Of a stretch of DNA of 64,000 nt, positions 54,539 to 63,851 are shown piece by piece. Under the pieces are notes generated by a model that was not told where the DNA came from, did no database searches, and was given only the letters and a program-made list of their open reading frames with translations. Positions within the stretch are counted from its first letter, which is position 1; each line of letters begins with the position of its first letter. The translations under genes and the position numbers were made by a program. The stretch comes from Photobacterium carnosum (GTDB taxonomy: Bacteria > Pseudomonadota > Gammaproteobacteria > Enterobacterales > Vibrionaceae), in contig NZ_NPIB01000003.1 in assembly GCF_002849605.1 (NCBI RefSeq), positions 186,001 through 250,000 on the forward strand, written 5' to 3'.

Positions 54539-54554
54539 CTGATTATATATACAG
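54539..54554 (-). promoter_or_regulatory. LexA box of dinI
   Basis: CTGATTATATATACAG matches the LexA consensus CTG-N10-CAG with an AT-rich centre. It sits 34 bases upstream of the dinI start codon. Confidence 0.85.
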
Positions 54555-54777
54555 TTTAAGTAGGGATCCAATCTAATCTCTTCATGGTATTGAGTGGTAA
54601 TGCTTGTTGCCCGTAAATTTGTATCATATAAGGTAACGATTAAAATTAAACAGGATAATAAAAACATTAAGAGTCATAATTACTATAATTAAATGCATTA
54701 TTGACACTTAAAGGTGGAATTTTTTTAGTTAAAACTCGTATAGTAACGGCATAGACAATTAATACGAGAATATGATC

Positions 54778-55257
54778 ATGTCAACATTTACAATGACAAG
54801 TAACAGCATTGCTGAAGAGAAACACTACGACAAACGTTTTTCATTTAATAGCTTTGGTAATGATGGCGATAACATTTCCCCTCAACTTGCTTGGGAAAAT
54901 GCACCTGAAGGTACGAAAAGTTTCGCGGTAACGTGTTTCGATCCTGATGCACCGACTGATTGTGGTTTTTGGCATTGGCAAGTTATTAATATTCCAGCAT
55001 CAACACACGAATTGGCGGAAGGTGCATCAACTAATCTTGCCGCTGGTTTAGAAATGCGTAATGACTATGGCTTTAATGGTTACGGCGGCGCATGTCCTCC
55101 TGAAGGTCATGGTGTTCACCGTTACGTATTCACAGTATGGGCATTACCTTGTGAAAAACTAGAAGTGCCAGATGACGCATCGTGTGCATTAGTTAGTTTT
55201 ATGCTTAATGGTACGGCTTTAGCAAAATCGACTATTACCGCGCATTATCAGCGTTAA
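54778..55257 (+). CDS. YbhB/YbcL-family PEBP protein
   Basis: The 159-residue protein belongs to the phosphatidylethanolamine-binding protein family: SPQLAWENAPEGTKSFAVTCFDPDAPT is the DPDxP motif region, and GVHRYVFTVWAL the GxHRY motif. E. coli YbhB/YbcL are homologues of unclear function. ATG 54778 is seven bases from GAGAA and is preferred over ATG 54772. A terminator follows. Confidence 0.9.
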   Translation: MSTFTMTSNSIAEEKHYDKRFSFNSFGNDGDNISPQLAWENAPEGTKSFAVTCFDPDAPTDCGFWHWQVINIPASTHELAEGASTNLAAGLEMRNDYGFNGYGGACPPEGHGVHRYVFTVWALPCEKLEVPDDASCALVSFMLNGTALAKSTITAHYQR

Positions 55258-55281
55258 TCATCATCATGCTCGCGTTAAAGA

Positions 55282-55323
55282 AAAGTCTCATCAGTAGTTA
55301 TCTATTATGAGACTTTCTTTTTT
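55282..55323 (+). terminator. Terminator of the PEBP gene
   Basis: AAAGTCTCAT (55282-55291) pairs with ATGAGACTTT (55307-55316), followed by CTTTTTT. Confidence 0.9.
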
Positions 55324-55364
55324 GTAGCATAAATAACATCACCTAAGCTAAAAAGGGGAATAGC

Positions 55365-56141
55365 ATGTCAGCGCTGGTTCAGTGTATTCATTACACAGGT
55401 CAAAAATCACAGCAATTACGCAATGTGCCATTTATCTATCCTTCCATTGTTTGGGTACAAGCCGGTGTGAAAAAATTACAATGGCAAAATGATTGGATCA
55501 ATATTGATCCTAAAAATTGGCTACTCACAGCAGGGCACTCACAACAAACCTTTATTAATCAACCATCACAGACTGTATTTTCATCACTGCAATTATGCTT
55601 TTTTACTAAACCAACCACTGAACTCATTAACCGTTCTCGCCATCATGCTAGTCACCATATAGCGCCTAATTATCAATTTGATCACGTTGGCGAATATTTG
55701 TTTATGAACTTGGTTAATCTGCCAAAATCATTACCGTATAACGTTCAAGAGTGTATGGTCAATGCATTATTTGAACATTTAGCTAATATTGGTAGGTTGC
55801 ATCAACTTTTTGGCTCTCAAGATTTATTATGGCGAGACAAATTGGTTGGACTTTTTAGACAGCAGCCTAGCGAGCATCATAGTATTGAATCAGCCTGTCA
55901 GCATTTTGGTTTAAGTAAATCGACACTAATCCGTCGTTTGCGTGAAGAATCCACTCAATTTAGAGAAATTTTAGCCGAATTAAGAATGGGGTACGCATTA
56001 ATGTTACTTCAGCAACAACGTTATACGCAGCTTGATTTAGCACAACTTTGTGGTTATCAGTCAGAGACACGGTTTGCACAACGATTTAAAAAACAGTTTG
56101 GTTTATCACTTAAAGAATATCAAAATACAATTGAATCTTAG
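55365..56141 (+). CDS. AraC-family transcriptional regulator
   Basis: The 258-residue protein has an N-terminal effector domain and a C-terminal double HTH (about 165-255) with FGLSKSTLIRRLREE, LAQLCGYQSETRFAQRFKK and GLSLKEYQ. The target genes are unknown; neighbours are a PEBP-family gene and an outer-membrane barrel gene. Confidence 0.88.
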   Translation: MSALVQCIHYTGQKSQQLRNVPFIYPSIVWVQAGVKKLQWQNDWINIDPKNWLLTAGHSQQTFINQPSQTVFSSLQLCFFTKPTTELINRSRHHASHHIAPNYQFDHVGEYLFMNLVNLPKSLPYNVQECMVNALFEHLANIGRLHQLFGSQDLLWRDKLVGLFRQQPSEHHSIESACQHFGLSKSTLIRRLREESTQFREILAELRMGYALMLLQQQRYTQLDLAQLCGYQSETRFAQRFKKQFGLSLKEYQNTIES

Positions 56142-56294
56142 CTAAGATATATTTTTAAACTTAAATATGTGACAAAGGCAAAAACTCACCAAATTAACGC
56201 TATGCTATAAGAGCATTATTTTGTCGTAAACATTGTTTTAAATGCCAGCATATAATACTATAACGACATTATAAAATAATGGCATATCAATAAA

Positions 56295-56855
56295 ATGCAT
56301 ATATTAAAAAAAACGGTTATTGCTATTTCTTGCTTTGTTTGTCCGATTGCAGCACAAGCAAGTGAAAATTATATCTCAGTAGGTGCAACACATTTAGGTG
56401 GTAATGGTGTGAGTGCTTCTGGTGGCGGCTTTTCTTGGGCATCTTTTGGCTCAAAAGAACAAAATGTCGGCTTCATCGTTACAAGTTCATTAGCTAAAGA
56501 AGATGTAGATAGTACTGGTGACGTGAATAATTTATTCATTCCTTATCGCGGTACATTAACAGTATTTGATATTAATGTTGGCCCTATCTTTAAAGTTCAA
56601 AATTTATCATGGCTTCGTTTATATCCTTTGATTGGTATTTCTCATGCCAATGTTGATATTAATGCTTGTCTAGATCATATCTGTGCTAGCGATAATGAAA
56701 GCAAAAATGAATTTAACTATGGGGTAGGCTTACAACTAGACATTCCAACAACAAATATATATACCGAATTTAATATAAAAAGAGTTATGGGTGATTTTAA
56801 CAAAACCAATATGTACTTTGGTGTTGGTTACCATCTATCTAATACTTTATATTAA
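56295..56855 (+). CDS. OmpX/Ail-like outer-membrane barrel protein
   Basis: The 186-residue protein has a signal peptide (1-22) and alternating hydrophobic strands with aromatic girdles, ending YFGVGYHLSNTLY. Length and strand pattern fit an eight-stranded OmpX-like barrel. Two cysteines (NACLDHICAS) sit in a predicted external loop and could form a disulfide. Its exact family is unsure. Confidence 0.65.
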   Translation: MHILKKTVIAISCFVCPIAAQASENYISVGATHLGGNGVSASGGGFSWASFGSKEQNVGFIVTSSLAKEDVDSTGDVNNLFIPYRGTLTVFDINVGPIFKVQNLSWLRLYPLIGISHANVDINACLDHICASDNESKNEFNYGVGLQLDIPTTNIYTEFNIKRVMGDFNKTNMYFGVGYHLSNTLY

Positions 56856-56870
56856 CTTTTACGCCTATAA

Positions 56871-56918
56871 TTTTAATATACTAAAGTGGTGATTTTTAAT
56901 TGCTTTAGTATATTAAAA
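56871..56918 (+). terminator. 16-bp hairpin after the barrel gene
   Basis: TTTTAATATACTAAAG (56871-56886) and CTTTAGTATATTAAAA (56903-56918) are exact inverse copies with a 16-base loop. There is no T run. It may end or stabilise the upstream transcript. Confidence 0.5.
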
Positions 56919-57039
56919 ATCATAGTGTTAGTAGATGTGGCTATTTAAACAGTATCTTATCTAAGAGATAATTGATAAATATTTAATTATCATTTACTCT
57001 AATTATTATAATTTTTTGTAATGATAATTAGAGTAAATC

Positions 57040-57927
57040 ATGATCAATCCTCAATGGTTAACGACATTTAAAACATTAATAGAAACAGAACACTTTACTC
57101 AAACTGCCGAGTTGTTAAATATGACTCAACCAGGTGTTAGTCAGCATATCAAAAAATTAGAACAAGCCTGTGGCTATCCACTTATCACACGCTATAACAA
57201 ACAGTTTGAAATTACAGAACAAGGGCAGCTTGTCTATCAATATGCTCAGCAACAAACACTTCAATATCAATTATTAATGAATGATTTACAAACGGACAGC
57301 CCCTATGAAGGGACATGTAAACTGGCTTGTTCAGGATCATTTGCATTATCACTATATCCTCAGTTATTACGCTTACAACAGCAATATCCCAAACTACATT
57401 TTCATTTAGAAGCTGCGCCTAACCATAAAATTTTAGACAGTATTGAAAATAATACGATAGATATAGGCATCGTTACTCAACAACCGATGAACGATCTATT
57501 TGAAACTACCATCATAGGGCAAGAACCTTTATGTTTAGTCTTTCCGCTACAATACAAAGATCATGATCTTACTAATGAATTATTAACAACCTGCGGGCTT
57601 ATTGATCATCCTGATGCACAGTATTATCTTACTAAATATTTCAAACATTGTGGTCATCATAATTTAATCGACATTAAAATTGAACAATTACCGATGACTA
57701 GTTATATCAATCAACTAAACCAAATTTTGATCGCCGTAGCTGAAGGTATTGGTTTTACAGTGTTACCGCAAAGTGCGATTGATCATTTTGTTGATAAAAA
57801 TAGATTATATATAGCACCACCATTAGCTTCAGTTACTGAACAATTATTTATTATTCAAAAGAAATATCGTCATTTACCAATACGTTATCAAACCGTTACT
57901 TCATTATTAACATCACTGTGCCAATAA
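57040..57927 (+). CDS. LysR-family regulator
   Basis: The 295-residue protein has an N-terminal LysR HTH (HFTQTAELLNMTQPGVSQHIKK, residues about 17-38) and a C-terminal effector domain with FALSLYPQLLRLQQQYP. Nearby genes do not suggest a target. It is transcribed alone. Confidence 0.88.
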   Translation: MINPQWLTTFKTLIETEHFTQTAELLNMTQPGVSQHIKKLEQACGYPLITRYNKQFEITEQGQLVYQYAQQQTLQYQLLMNDLQTDSPYEGTCKLACSGSFALSLYPQLLRLQQQYPKLHFHLEAAPNHKILDSIENNTIDIGIVTQQPMNDLFETTIIGQEPLCLVFPLQYKDHDLTNELLTTCGLIDHPDAQYYLTKYFKHCGHHNLIDIKIEQLPMTSYINQLNQILIAVAEGIGFTVLPQSAIDHFVDKNRLYIAPPLASVTEQLFIIQKKYRHLPIRYQTVTSLLTSLCQ

Positions 57928-58047
57928 CGGATTAAATTGATGATTAAACGAACAAAAATGTATTTATTTTATTATATAATTTGACCTTCTCTATAAAATA
58001 GACTTTAAATAGATCACAAATCAGTATTTTACTGAAGAGGATCTCCC

Positions 58048-58320
58048 ATGAAGAAGTCAACGAAATCGGCCTTAGTAGTATTAGGTGGAATAGTAATTTG
58101 TAGTCTTGCATTTACAATGATCAAAAGTGAGCAAACCAAAAATAACAACACTACCGCTCAACAAACAACATCGACTACGCTAATAAAAGATAAACCGTAT
58201 AAATGCAGTGATTTTGATCCTAAAACTGGGGGATTAAAAGGCTGGACGGCAGATATGGGAATAGGGCCTGCAATACCAGAACAATTACTACCGAAAGATT
58301 GCCCCGCACTTCAACAATAA
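58048..58320 (+). CDS. Small membrane-anchored protein
   Basis: The 90-residue protein has one N-terminal hydrophobic anchor (about 8-25), a Thr/Gln/Asn-rich linker (about 28-48) and a short C-terminal part with two cysteines (KPYKCSDFDPKTGG, KDCPAL). No family is recognised. It has a GAGGA ribosome site and its own terminator. Confidence 0.6.
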   Translation: MKKSTKSALVVLGGIVICSLAFTMIKSEQTKNNNTTAQQTTSTTLIKDKPYKCSDFDPKTGGLKGWTADMGIGPAIPEQLLPKDCPALQQ

Positions 58321-58330
58321 TCTTTCATAC

Positions 58331-58360
58331 CAAAGCTCTTAATTAGAAGGGCTTTGTTTT
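58331..58360 (+). terminator. Terminator of the small anchored protein gene
   Basis: CAAAGCTCTT (58331-58340) pairs with AAGGGCTTTG (58347-58356), with one wobble pair, then TTTT. Between here and 58610 no gene is seen. Confidence 0.75.
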
Positions 58361-58610
58361 ATCTCAACACCCATAAAAATACCCATAAACTCCGTGGCAT
58401 ATGTTAGTTGTGATGTTACTTGTACCCAGTGTGTTTATTATTTATAGCTTTTATTGATTTATTTTTTAGATTAAAAATCCTTATTTAATACTATATCAAT
58501 AAGATACATTCTCATTGCGTACATAAAACAACCATATTTTAATATTAAGTTGCGTTTTACTGTAAAAACTTAATAATACAACCTGAAAAATTAAAAACAA
58601 AAGAGTCAAT

Positions 58611-58808
58611 ATGTCAGGTAAAAATCGTTCAAATATCCACGTTGGTTTAGATGTACAAATAGTATTAAAACAAGATCAACGTAGCGGTAAACTTACAGCG
58701 GGCACCGTCGAGAAAATCCTAACAAACTCACCGACCCACCCACACGGCATCAAAGTCCGCTTAACAACGGGTGATGTAGGTCGAGTAAAAGTAATTGTTT
58801 CTGAATAA
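58611..58808 (+). CDS. ywbE: YwbE family protein
   Basis: The 65-residue protein matches the YwbE/DUF2196 family: HVGLDVQIVLKQDQRSGKL, then TSPTHPHGIKVRL-like (here NSPTHPHGIKVRL) and GDVGRVKVI. The KOW-like small beta fold suggests nucleic-acid contact, but no function is established. It is monocistronic. Confidence 0.9.
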   Translation: MSGKNRSNIHVGLDVQIVLKQDQRSGKLTAGTVEKILTNSPTHPHGIKVRLTTGDVGRVKVIVSE

Positions 58809-58924
58809 ATAAATCACTAAACCTTTTATTCAAAAATAGTCACTAAGCAAAGCGCAATAATACTTTGTCATATCAACACGTCAGTCCATTAATAAATTGA
58901 CCGCACTACCTAAAAGAGAATTCC

Positions 58925-59695
58925 GTGAATCGAACTAATATTATTCTACTTAGTGTCGCACTATTGCCGACGCTTGCATTTGCACAGTCGCCACAAGGCA
59001 ACACCACCAACCAATCATTCAGCAAAGCTAAAAAAATCATGCAAAAGCAGATTTATACTAATCCTGTTGATATGAAGACTATTTATTGCGGTGCAGATTT
59101 TAATAATAAAAAATACGTTACGTTACCATCTGGTTTTACTACTGAGGTATATAAAAAACGCATTAAACGCTGGGAGGCTGAACACGTAGTTCCTGCGGAG
59201 AACTTTGGTCGTGCATTTACAGAATGGCGTGAAGGCGCGAAAGTTTGTATTGATAGCAAAGGTAAATCATTTAAAGGTCGTAAGTGTGCTGAAAAAGCCA
59301 ACACTGAATACCGTTTAATGCAATCAGACCTTTATAACCTTTATCCAGCAGTAGGGGCTGTTAACGCTGCTCGTCAAAACTACAACTATGTAATGCTGCC
59401 TAAAACCGCCAGCAAAAATTACCGTTCATTTGGTAGTTGTGACATGATCATTGATAAGAAAGATCATGATGCTCAACCACCAGAACGTGCCCGTGGCATT
59501 ATTGCGCGTACTTACATGTATTTTGATGCAGTATATCCAAGTTACAAAATGAGTCGTCAACAACGTCAATTAATGAGCGCATGGGACAAGCAATACCCAG
59601 TATCAAAGTGGGAATGTCAACGAGCAGCTAAAATCCAAAAGATTCAAGGCAATGTTGATCCTATCTTAGTGTCGCGTTGTAAAAATATCGGTTAA
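58925..59695 (+). CDS. endA: Periplasmic/secreted endonuclease I
   Basis: The 256-residue enzyme starts at GTG 58925, with a signal peptide (1-20, LAFA) and the endonuclease I domain. EAEHVVPAENFGRAF holds the general base histidine (H87), and NLYPAVGAVNAARQNYNY is the metal-site region. Eight cysteines fit the disulfide-rich Vvn/EndA fold. It cleaves DNA and RNA non-specifically in the periplasm or outside the cell. Confidence 0.93.
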   Translation: MNRTNIILLSVALLPTLAFAQSPQGNTTNQSFSKAKKIMQKQIYTNPVDMKTIYCGADFNNKKYVTLPSGFTTEVYKKRIKRWEAEHVVPAENFGRAFTEWREGAKVCIDSKGKSFKGRKCAEKANTEYRLMQSDLYNLYPAVGAVNAARQNYNYVMLPKTASKNYRSFGSCDMIIDKKDHDAQPPERARGIIARTYMYFDAVYPSYKMSRQQRQLMSAWDKQYPVSKWECQRAAKIQKIQGNVDPILVSRCKNIG

Positions 59696-59718
59696 TATTA
59701 CTACAATTAATCTTTTAG

Positions 59719-59752
59719 AATCCACATTGAACGATGTGGATTTTCTATTTAT
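59719..59752 (+). terminator. Terminator of endA
   Basis: AATCCACAT (59719-59727) pairs with ATGTGGATT (59734-59742), then a T-rich run. A 71-codon frame across it (59727-59942) is not a gene. From 59753 to 60109 nothing else is supported. Confidence 0.8.
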
Positions 59753-60109
59753 AGCATCACTATATTCAACACATGCGGTTAAATATGACAGCATGATTCA
59801 ACCTAATATTTACAACGCTATGTATGATTACCCCGAATTGTTAACTTTTTACAGCACTCGTAGCGTTAATGTTATGATCTTCGTAGGATTATCGACCACT
59901 GATAGCGTTAATAATGAGCGCCAGTTATCAAAAGCAAACTAAACTATATTAATATTTCATTATTTGTAGTCTTATATGCTACGCTATAAAGGTAACGAGC
60001 TAGAAATACAATAGCATTAACCGTTAAGTTAATTAACCTGTTGTAATGATATATAATTTAATTGTAGTCAAACAGCAAATAACATCATTTATTGGAGTAC
60101 CATTTATTA

Positions 60110-60280
60110 ATGAGCAGCAATCGTAGAACCCAGAACCAATTAGCCGCACTTACAAAGAAACTTTCTAAGTTACAAGCTATGTCTAAGTCTACTAGAGATG
60201 GTGCAAGTAAAGCACGTTACACTGCTGATATTGAAAAAATTGAAATAGAGCTTAATAAGCTTAAAGAAACTGAAGAATAG
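60110..60280 (+). CDS. Small coiled-coil protein
   Basis: The 56-residue protein is charged and helical, with heptad-like leucines (LAALTKKLSKLQ and IEIELNKLKE). GGAG lies twelve bases upstream of ATG 60110. No family is recognised. A strong hairpin follows. Confidence 0.55.
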   Translation: MSSNRRTQNQLAALTKKLSKLQAMSKSTRDGASKARYTADIEKIEIELNKLKETEE

Positions 60281-60303
60281 AATCTTTCTATTTATGACGT
60301 TTG

Positions 60304-60334
60304 GCCTACTACTATTTCTACAATAGTAGTAGGC
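60304..60334 (+). terminator. 12-bp hairpin after the coiled-coil gene
   Basis: GCCTACTACTAT (60304-60315) and ATAGTAGTAGGC (60323-60334) pair exactly with a seven-base loop and no T run. Confidence 0.5.
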
Positions 60335-60379
60335 TAGTCAGTCATGCTAAGCAAAATCCTACCATTACAATTCAGATCA

Positions 60380-60775
60380 CTAATAGCGACTCCCCATACC
60401 AAACCGGTTTGACATGTCATCATCTATTCGACCACCTTTCCATCCACCTAAAACAAGCAGATTAAGCACATCCTGTCCGGTGTAATCATTACCTTCAAAG
60501 AAATAGTGCGACACATCATTACGTAACAATTTCAGGGTAGGGTTTTCTTCAAAATTAATATCTTGTGGATCAACATACAAAGCGACTGCGATTTGTTGCT
60601 GACGGGCACTACACTCACGGGTACTTGCTGTGATTTGACCTAAAGAGAAAAAATCTCGACTGCCATAACCCTTTATCAACCCTGCAGAAAGCAACTTGAT
60701 AACCTTTTTGATTCGGCGATGCTGAATAATTCTAAGCAATGTGATCCCCTTGATTATTGGCATTATCAACAACAT
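60380..60775 (-). CDS. Uncharacterised protein, possibly DUF6559
   Basis: The 131-residue protein begins with a hydrophobic basic helix (MPIIKGITLLRIIQHRR) and continues with a soluble part: YGSRDFFSLGQITAS and a glycine-rich tail (GGWKGGRIDDD). It resembles small Vibrionaceae proteins annotated as DUF6559, but I cannot confirm this. It is transcribed alone. Confidence 0.55.
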   Translation of the reverse strand: MLLIMPIIKGITLLRIIQHRRIKKVIKLLSAGLIKGYGSRDFFSLGQITASTRECSARQQQIAVALYVDPQDINFEENPTLKLLRNDVSHYFFEGNDYTGQDVLNLLVLGGWKGGRIDDDMSNRFGMGSRY

Positions 60776-60878
60776 CAGCTTTAAATGACTAAAACCAATG
60801 GAGAAGCTATCATCTTACTTACAATAGGCTCTTTCGTAAAATCAGTGACACAAATCCTAATAAATTTAAAGGAATACA

Positions 60879-61550
60879 TTATAAAGCATGTTGTCTAGAC
60901 AGGTTTTGTAAGTGTAATTTATCTGTTTGCTCATTATCAGGTAATCGTAAAAATTCTAAACGACCATAGCAGAACTGAATTTTATTTAGAGTAACAACAT
61001 GATCTTCATGTTGATTCATCCAATCTCTCATACCATCTAATAATATTACATCTTTCGGACGTGATGTTTTAATTTCACCATTACCTGTAAACACAACTAA
61101 TGACTTAATTTGCTCTACTGGTACAAAGTCGAATAAAGCTTGAATTGCTTTGATATGTTTATAATTTTGATGAATAGGATTCTGAAATTGCGAACGCTTT
61201 TTGAATAATACTTGTAGCCACTTCTTGTCCTTAGCATTGCCATAAATCAAACCACTATAATGTTTGGTTTCAATAACAAACACACCTTTAGTACAAATCA
61301 AAATATGATCTATTTGAGTAGTTCCACCATCAACAGATAAAGTGACGTTATTTACAACAATACCTATTACTTGCTCATTGATTAAATAGGAATTCAATTT
61401 TTTTGAAACCAATTCTTCACCAATATTACCTTTTGATTGTTGCTTCTTTTTTGTTTTTTTTTCGAAATTATTGTTTGTTTTTTTTCCGAAAAAAATACCG
61501 CCTAAAATAAAACAAAAAAACAATCCAAAGATGTAAAGAAAAGCTAGCAT
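60879..61550 (-). CDS. NERD-domain membrane-anchored nuclease-like protein
   Basis: The 223-residue protein has an N-terminal membrane segment (about 3-22), a Lys-rich linker (about 23-40) and a NERD domain: GEE (44-46), QIDHILI (D81) and VIETKHYSG (E94, K96), the restriction-endonuclease-like catalytic pattern. NERD proteins are presumed nucleases, and roles in DNA processing or defence are proposed for some. No partner is adjacent. Confidence 0.82.
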   Translation of the reverse strand: MLAFLYIFGLFFCFILGGIFFGKKTNNNFEKKTKKKQQSKGNIGEELVSKKLNSYLINEQVIGIVVNNVTLSVDGGTTQIDHILICTKGVFVIETKHYSGLIYGNAKDKKWLQVLFKKRSQFQNPIHQNYKHIKAIQALFDFVPVEQIKSLVVFTGNGEIKTSRPKDVILLDGMRDWMNQHEDHVVTLNKIQFCYGRLEFLRLPDNEQTDKLHLQNLSRQHAL

Positions 61551-61664
61551 AAATACCCCCTAAAATTAGGCGTAAATTTATCACTATGCAACATGTTTTA
61601 AAAGTGCTTTATACTTGAGTAACAACAAGAAATTTAACAGGGGATGATTTGACCGCTAGTTTGA

Positions 61665-62765
61665 TTAACCCAGAGCAGGATAATCAGTATAACCGTGTTC
61701 ATTCCCACCAAATAGTGTCGCGCCATCCAAGTCAGCTAACGGTTGTTGGTGTTGTAACCGCGAAACAAAATCAGGGTTGGCAATAAACGGACGCCCGAAC
61801 GCAACCAAATCAGCGTAGCCTTTGTTAAGCATTTCATCAGCACGCGCTTGAGTATAACGGCCCGCGACAATGATCGTATTGGGGAAATACTCACGCAACT
61901 CAATTCTAAACCGCTCAGGGATCACTGGCGCATCATCCCAATCAGCTTCCGATAAATGCAAATAGCCAATATCACGGGCTTGAAGCTGTTTTGCCGCCTC
62001 TAAAATGGTCGGCACAATATCAGGGCAATTCATGTCTTTAAAAGTAATGAAGGGCGCAAGTCGAACCCCCACTTTATGCGCACCAATCACATTACTTACC
62101 GCATCAACCACCTCTAATAAGAAGCGAATACGGTTCTCTCTAGTGACACCGTAACTATCTGTACGATGATTAGAATTAGTACGTAAGAACTGATCGATAA
62201 GATAACCGTTACCACCGTGAATTTCGACACCATCAAAGCCAGCATCAATCGCACATTTCGCGGCATGAGCAAAATCAGCCACCACCCGATCAATATCAGC
62301 TTGGGTCATAGCTCTTGGTTCAACACAATCGACCATGTTGCCATTACCTTGTTCATCAGCAATCCACACTTTGGTTTCTACTGGTTTAAGTGCTGATGGC
62401 GCAATAGGTTTATCACCACGCTGAAAGGTAGGATGAGACACGCGGCCCACATGCCATAACTGACAAAACATTGCAGCACCTTGCGCTTTTGCTGCTTGAG
62501 TCACTGTTTTCCAGCCAGCGACTTGCTCATCAGTATAGACACCTGGAGTGAACGAATAGCCTTGTGAATCATCTGAAATCTGGGTTGCTTCCGAGATAAT
62601 TAATCCCGCACTAGCACGTTGTTGATAATAACTCGCCATCATTGCGTTTGGAATATTACCCGGTTGGCTACTACGCGCTCGTGTCATCGGTGCCATCACA
62701 ATACGGTTTTGCAAATTCAGTAGTTTAAGCTGTGTTGGTTCAAAAAGCTTGCTCATCATCGACAT
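61665..62765 (-). CDS. nemA: Old yellow enzyme (NemA-like alkene reductase)
   Basis: The 366-residue flavoenzyme has an FMN TIM barrel with NRIVMAPMTRARS, the HGGN catalytic pair in GVEIHGGNGYLIDQFL, and FGRPFIANPDFVSRL. It reduces activated alkenes, N-ethylmaleimide and nitro compounds with NAD(P)H. I start at the third-codon ATG (62765), six bases from AAGGAA; other starts are close by. It diverges from a LysR gene, its probable regulator. Confidence 0.92.
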   Translation of the reverse strand: MSMMSKLFEPTQLKLLNLQNRIVMAPMTRARSSQPGNIPNAMMASYYQQRASAGLIISEATQISDDSQGYSFTPGVYTDEQVAGWKTVTQAAKAQGAAMFCQLWHVGRVSHPTFQRGDKPIAPSALKPVETKVWIADEQGNGNMVDCVEPRAMTQADIDRVVADFAHAAKCAIDAGFDGVEIHGGNGYLIDQFLRTNSNHRTDSYGVTRENRIRFLLEVVDAVSNVIGAHKVGVRLAPFITFKDMNCPDIVPTILEAAKQLQARDIGYLHLSEADWDDAPVIPERFRIELREYFPNTIIVAGRYTQARADEMLNKGYADLVAFGRPFIANPDFVSRLQHQQPLADLDGATLFGGNEHGYTDYPALG

Positions 62766-62890
62766 CTTCATTTCCTTTCTGTCTAATCTTGTTTGATGGT
62801 GTCAGTATATTGGTTTGATAGAATTTGATAATTAGGTAAAATTTAAAAAGATTATTCGGGTGAGCTGAACAATAAACACAGGGAAAGGGC

Positions 62891-63811
62891 ATGGATAAGT
62901 TTTCTGACATGACGTTATTTATCAGTATCGTTAAAAACCAAGGTTTAGCGGCAGCAGGAAGAGAGCTAGGATTATCACCAGCAACCGTCACCGCAAGACT
63001 GCAAGCATTAGAAGATCGCTATGGGGTTAAGTTACTCAATCGCAGTACAAGGCATCTCTCTTTAACGGAATCTGGCGCAATGTATCATCAGGCCAGTTTA
63101 GACATTATTGACAGCGTTAAAGAGACAGAAAACTTACTCCAAACCGGTAGCCAAGAAGTGCGCGGAACGATAAAGATCGCAGCGCCCCGAGACATAGGCA
63201 AGCAATACATATCACCAATAATTTCAGCGTTTTGCGAATTGTATCCAGACGTTGTGCCATACTTATATTTGGACGATAAACTCACCAACCTAGCGGAATC
63301 AGGCATAGATATTGTTATCCGTTATGGCGAACTAGCAGACAGCAACCTAATCTCGCGCAAACTGGCATCCAGCAGACGCGTATTGTGTGCAACGCCCCAA
63401 TATTTAGCCAATAAAGGCACACCGATCACACCGCAAGATCTCGCTGATCATCATTGTTTAGCCATGATACGCAGTAATGAAGAGCTGAAAACATGGCATT
63501 TTAGCGACGATACCCAACACAACGTTATAACCGTATTACCCAAACGATTCTCAGATGATGGCGAAGTGATTCGTCAATGGGCATTAGATAGCGCAGGTAT
63601 AGCGTTAAAGTCTATATTAGATATTGAGCAAGACATACAACAACAGCGACTGGTCACTGTGCTTGATGGATATATGAAGAACTTCAATGCATCGACATCA
63701 TCTGCCAGTGCAGACTTAAATGTGATTTACCAAAGCCGTCAATACCAACCCAAACGGCTGCGATTGTTTATTGATTTCTTGATAACGCGATTTACGGGTA
63801 GGTTAGGGTAG
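62891..63811 (+). CDS. LysR-family regulator divergent from nemA
   Basis: The 306-residue protein has a LysR HTH (GLAAAGRELGLSPATVTARLQ) and an effector domain with GTIKIAAPRDIGKQYISP. Its gene is 125 bases from the nemA-like gene and divergent, a typical arrangement for local control by an electrophile-responsive regulator. Targets are inferred only from position. Confidence 0.9.
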   Translation: MDKFSDMTLFISIVKNQGLAAAGRELGLSPATVTARLQALEDRYGVKLLNRSTRHLSLTESGAMYHQASLDIIDSVKETENLLQTGSQEVRGTIKIAAPRDIGKQYISPIISAFCELYPDVVPYLYLDDKLTNLAESGIDIVIRYGELADSNLISRKLASSRRVLCATPQYLANKGTPITPQDLADHHCLAMIRSNEELKTWHFSDDTQHNVITVLPKRFSDDGEVIRQWALDSAGIALKSILDIEQDIQQQRLVTVLDGYMKNFNASTSSASADLNVIYQSRQYQPKRLRLFIDFLITRFTGRLG

Positions 63812-63851
63812 TTGTCGTTATTATTTTTACTCATCGTGGGCAACACGTTTA

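Noticed and set aside
59727-59942. 71-codon open frame after endA
   Set aside because: It starts with TTG in the middle of the endA terminator hairpin, has no ribosome site, and its translation resembles no protein.
63812-63851. Integron attC site before the last gene
   Set aside because: The 40 bases show no convincing R/L box pair or long imperfect palindrome.
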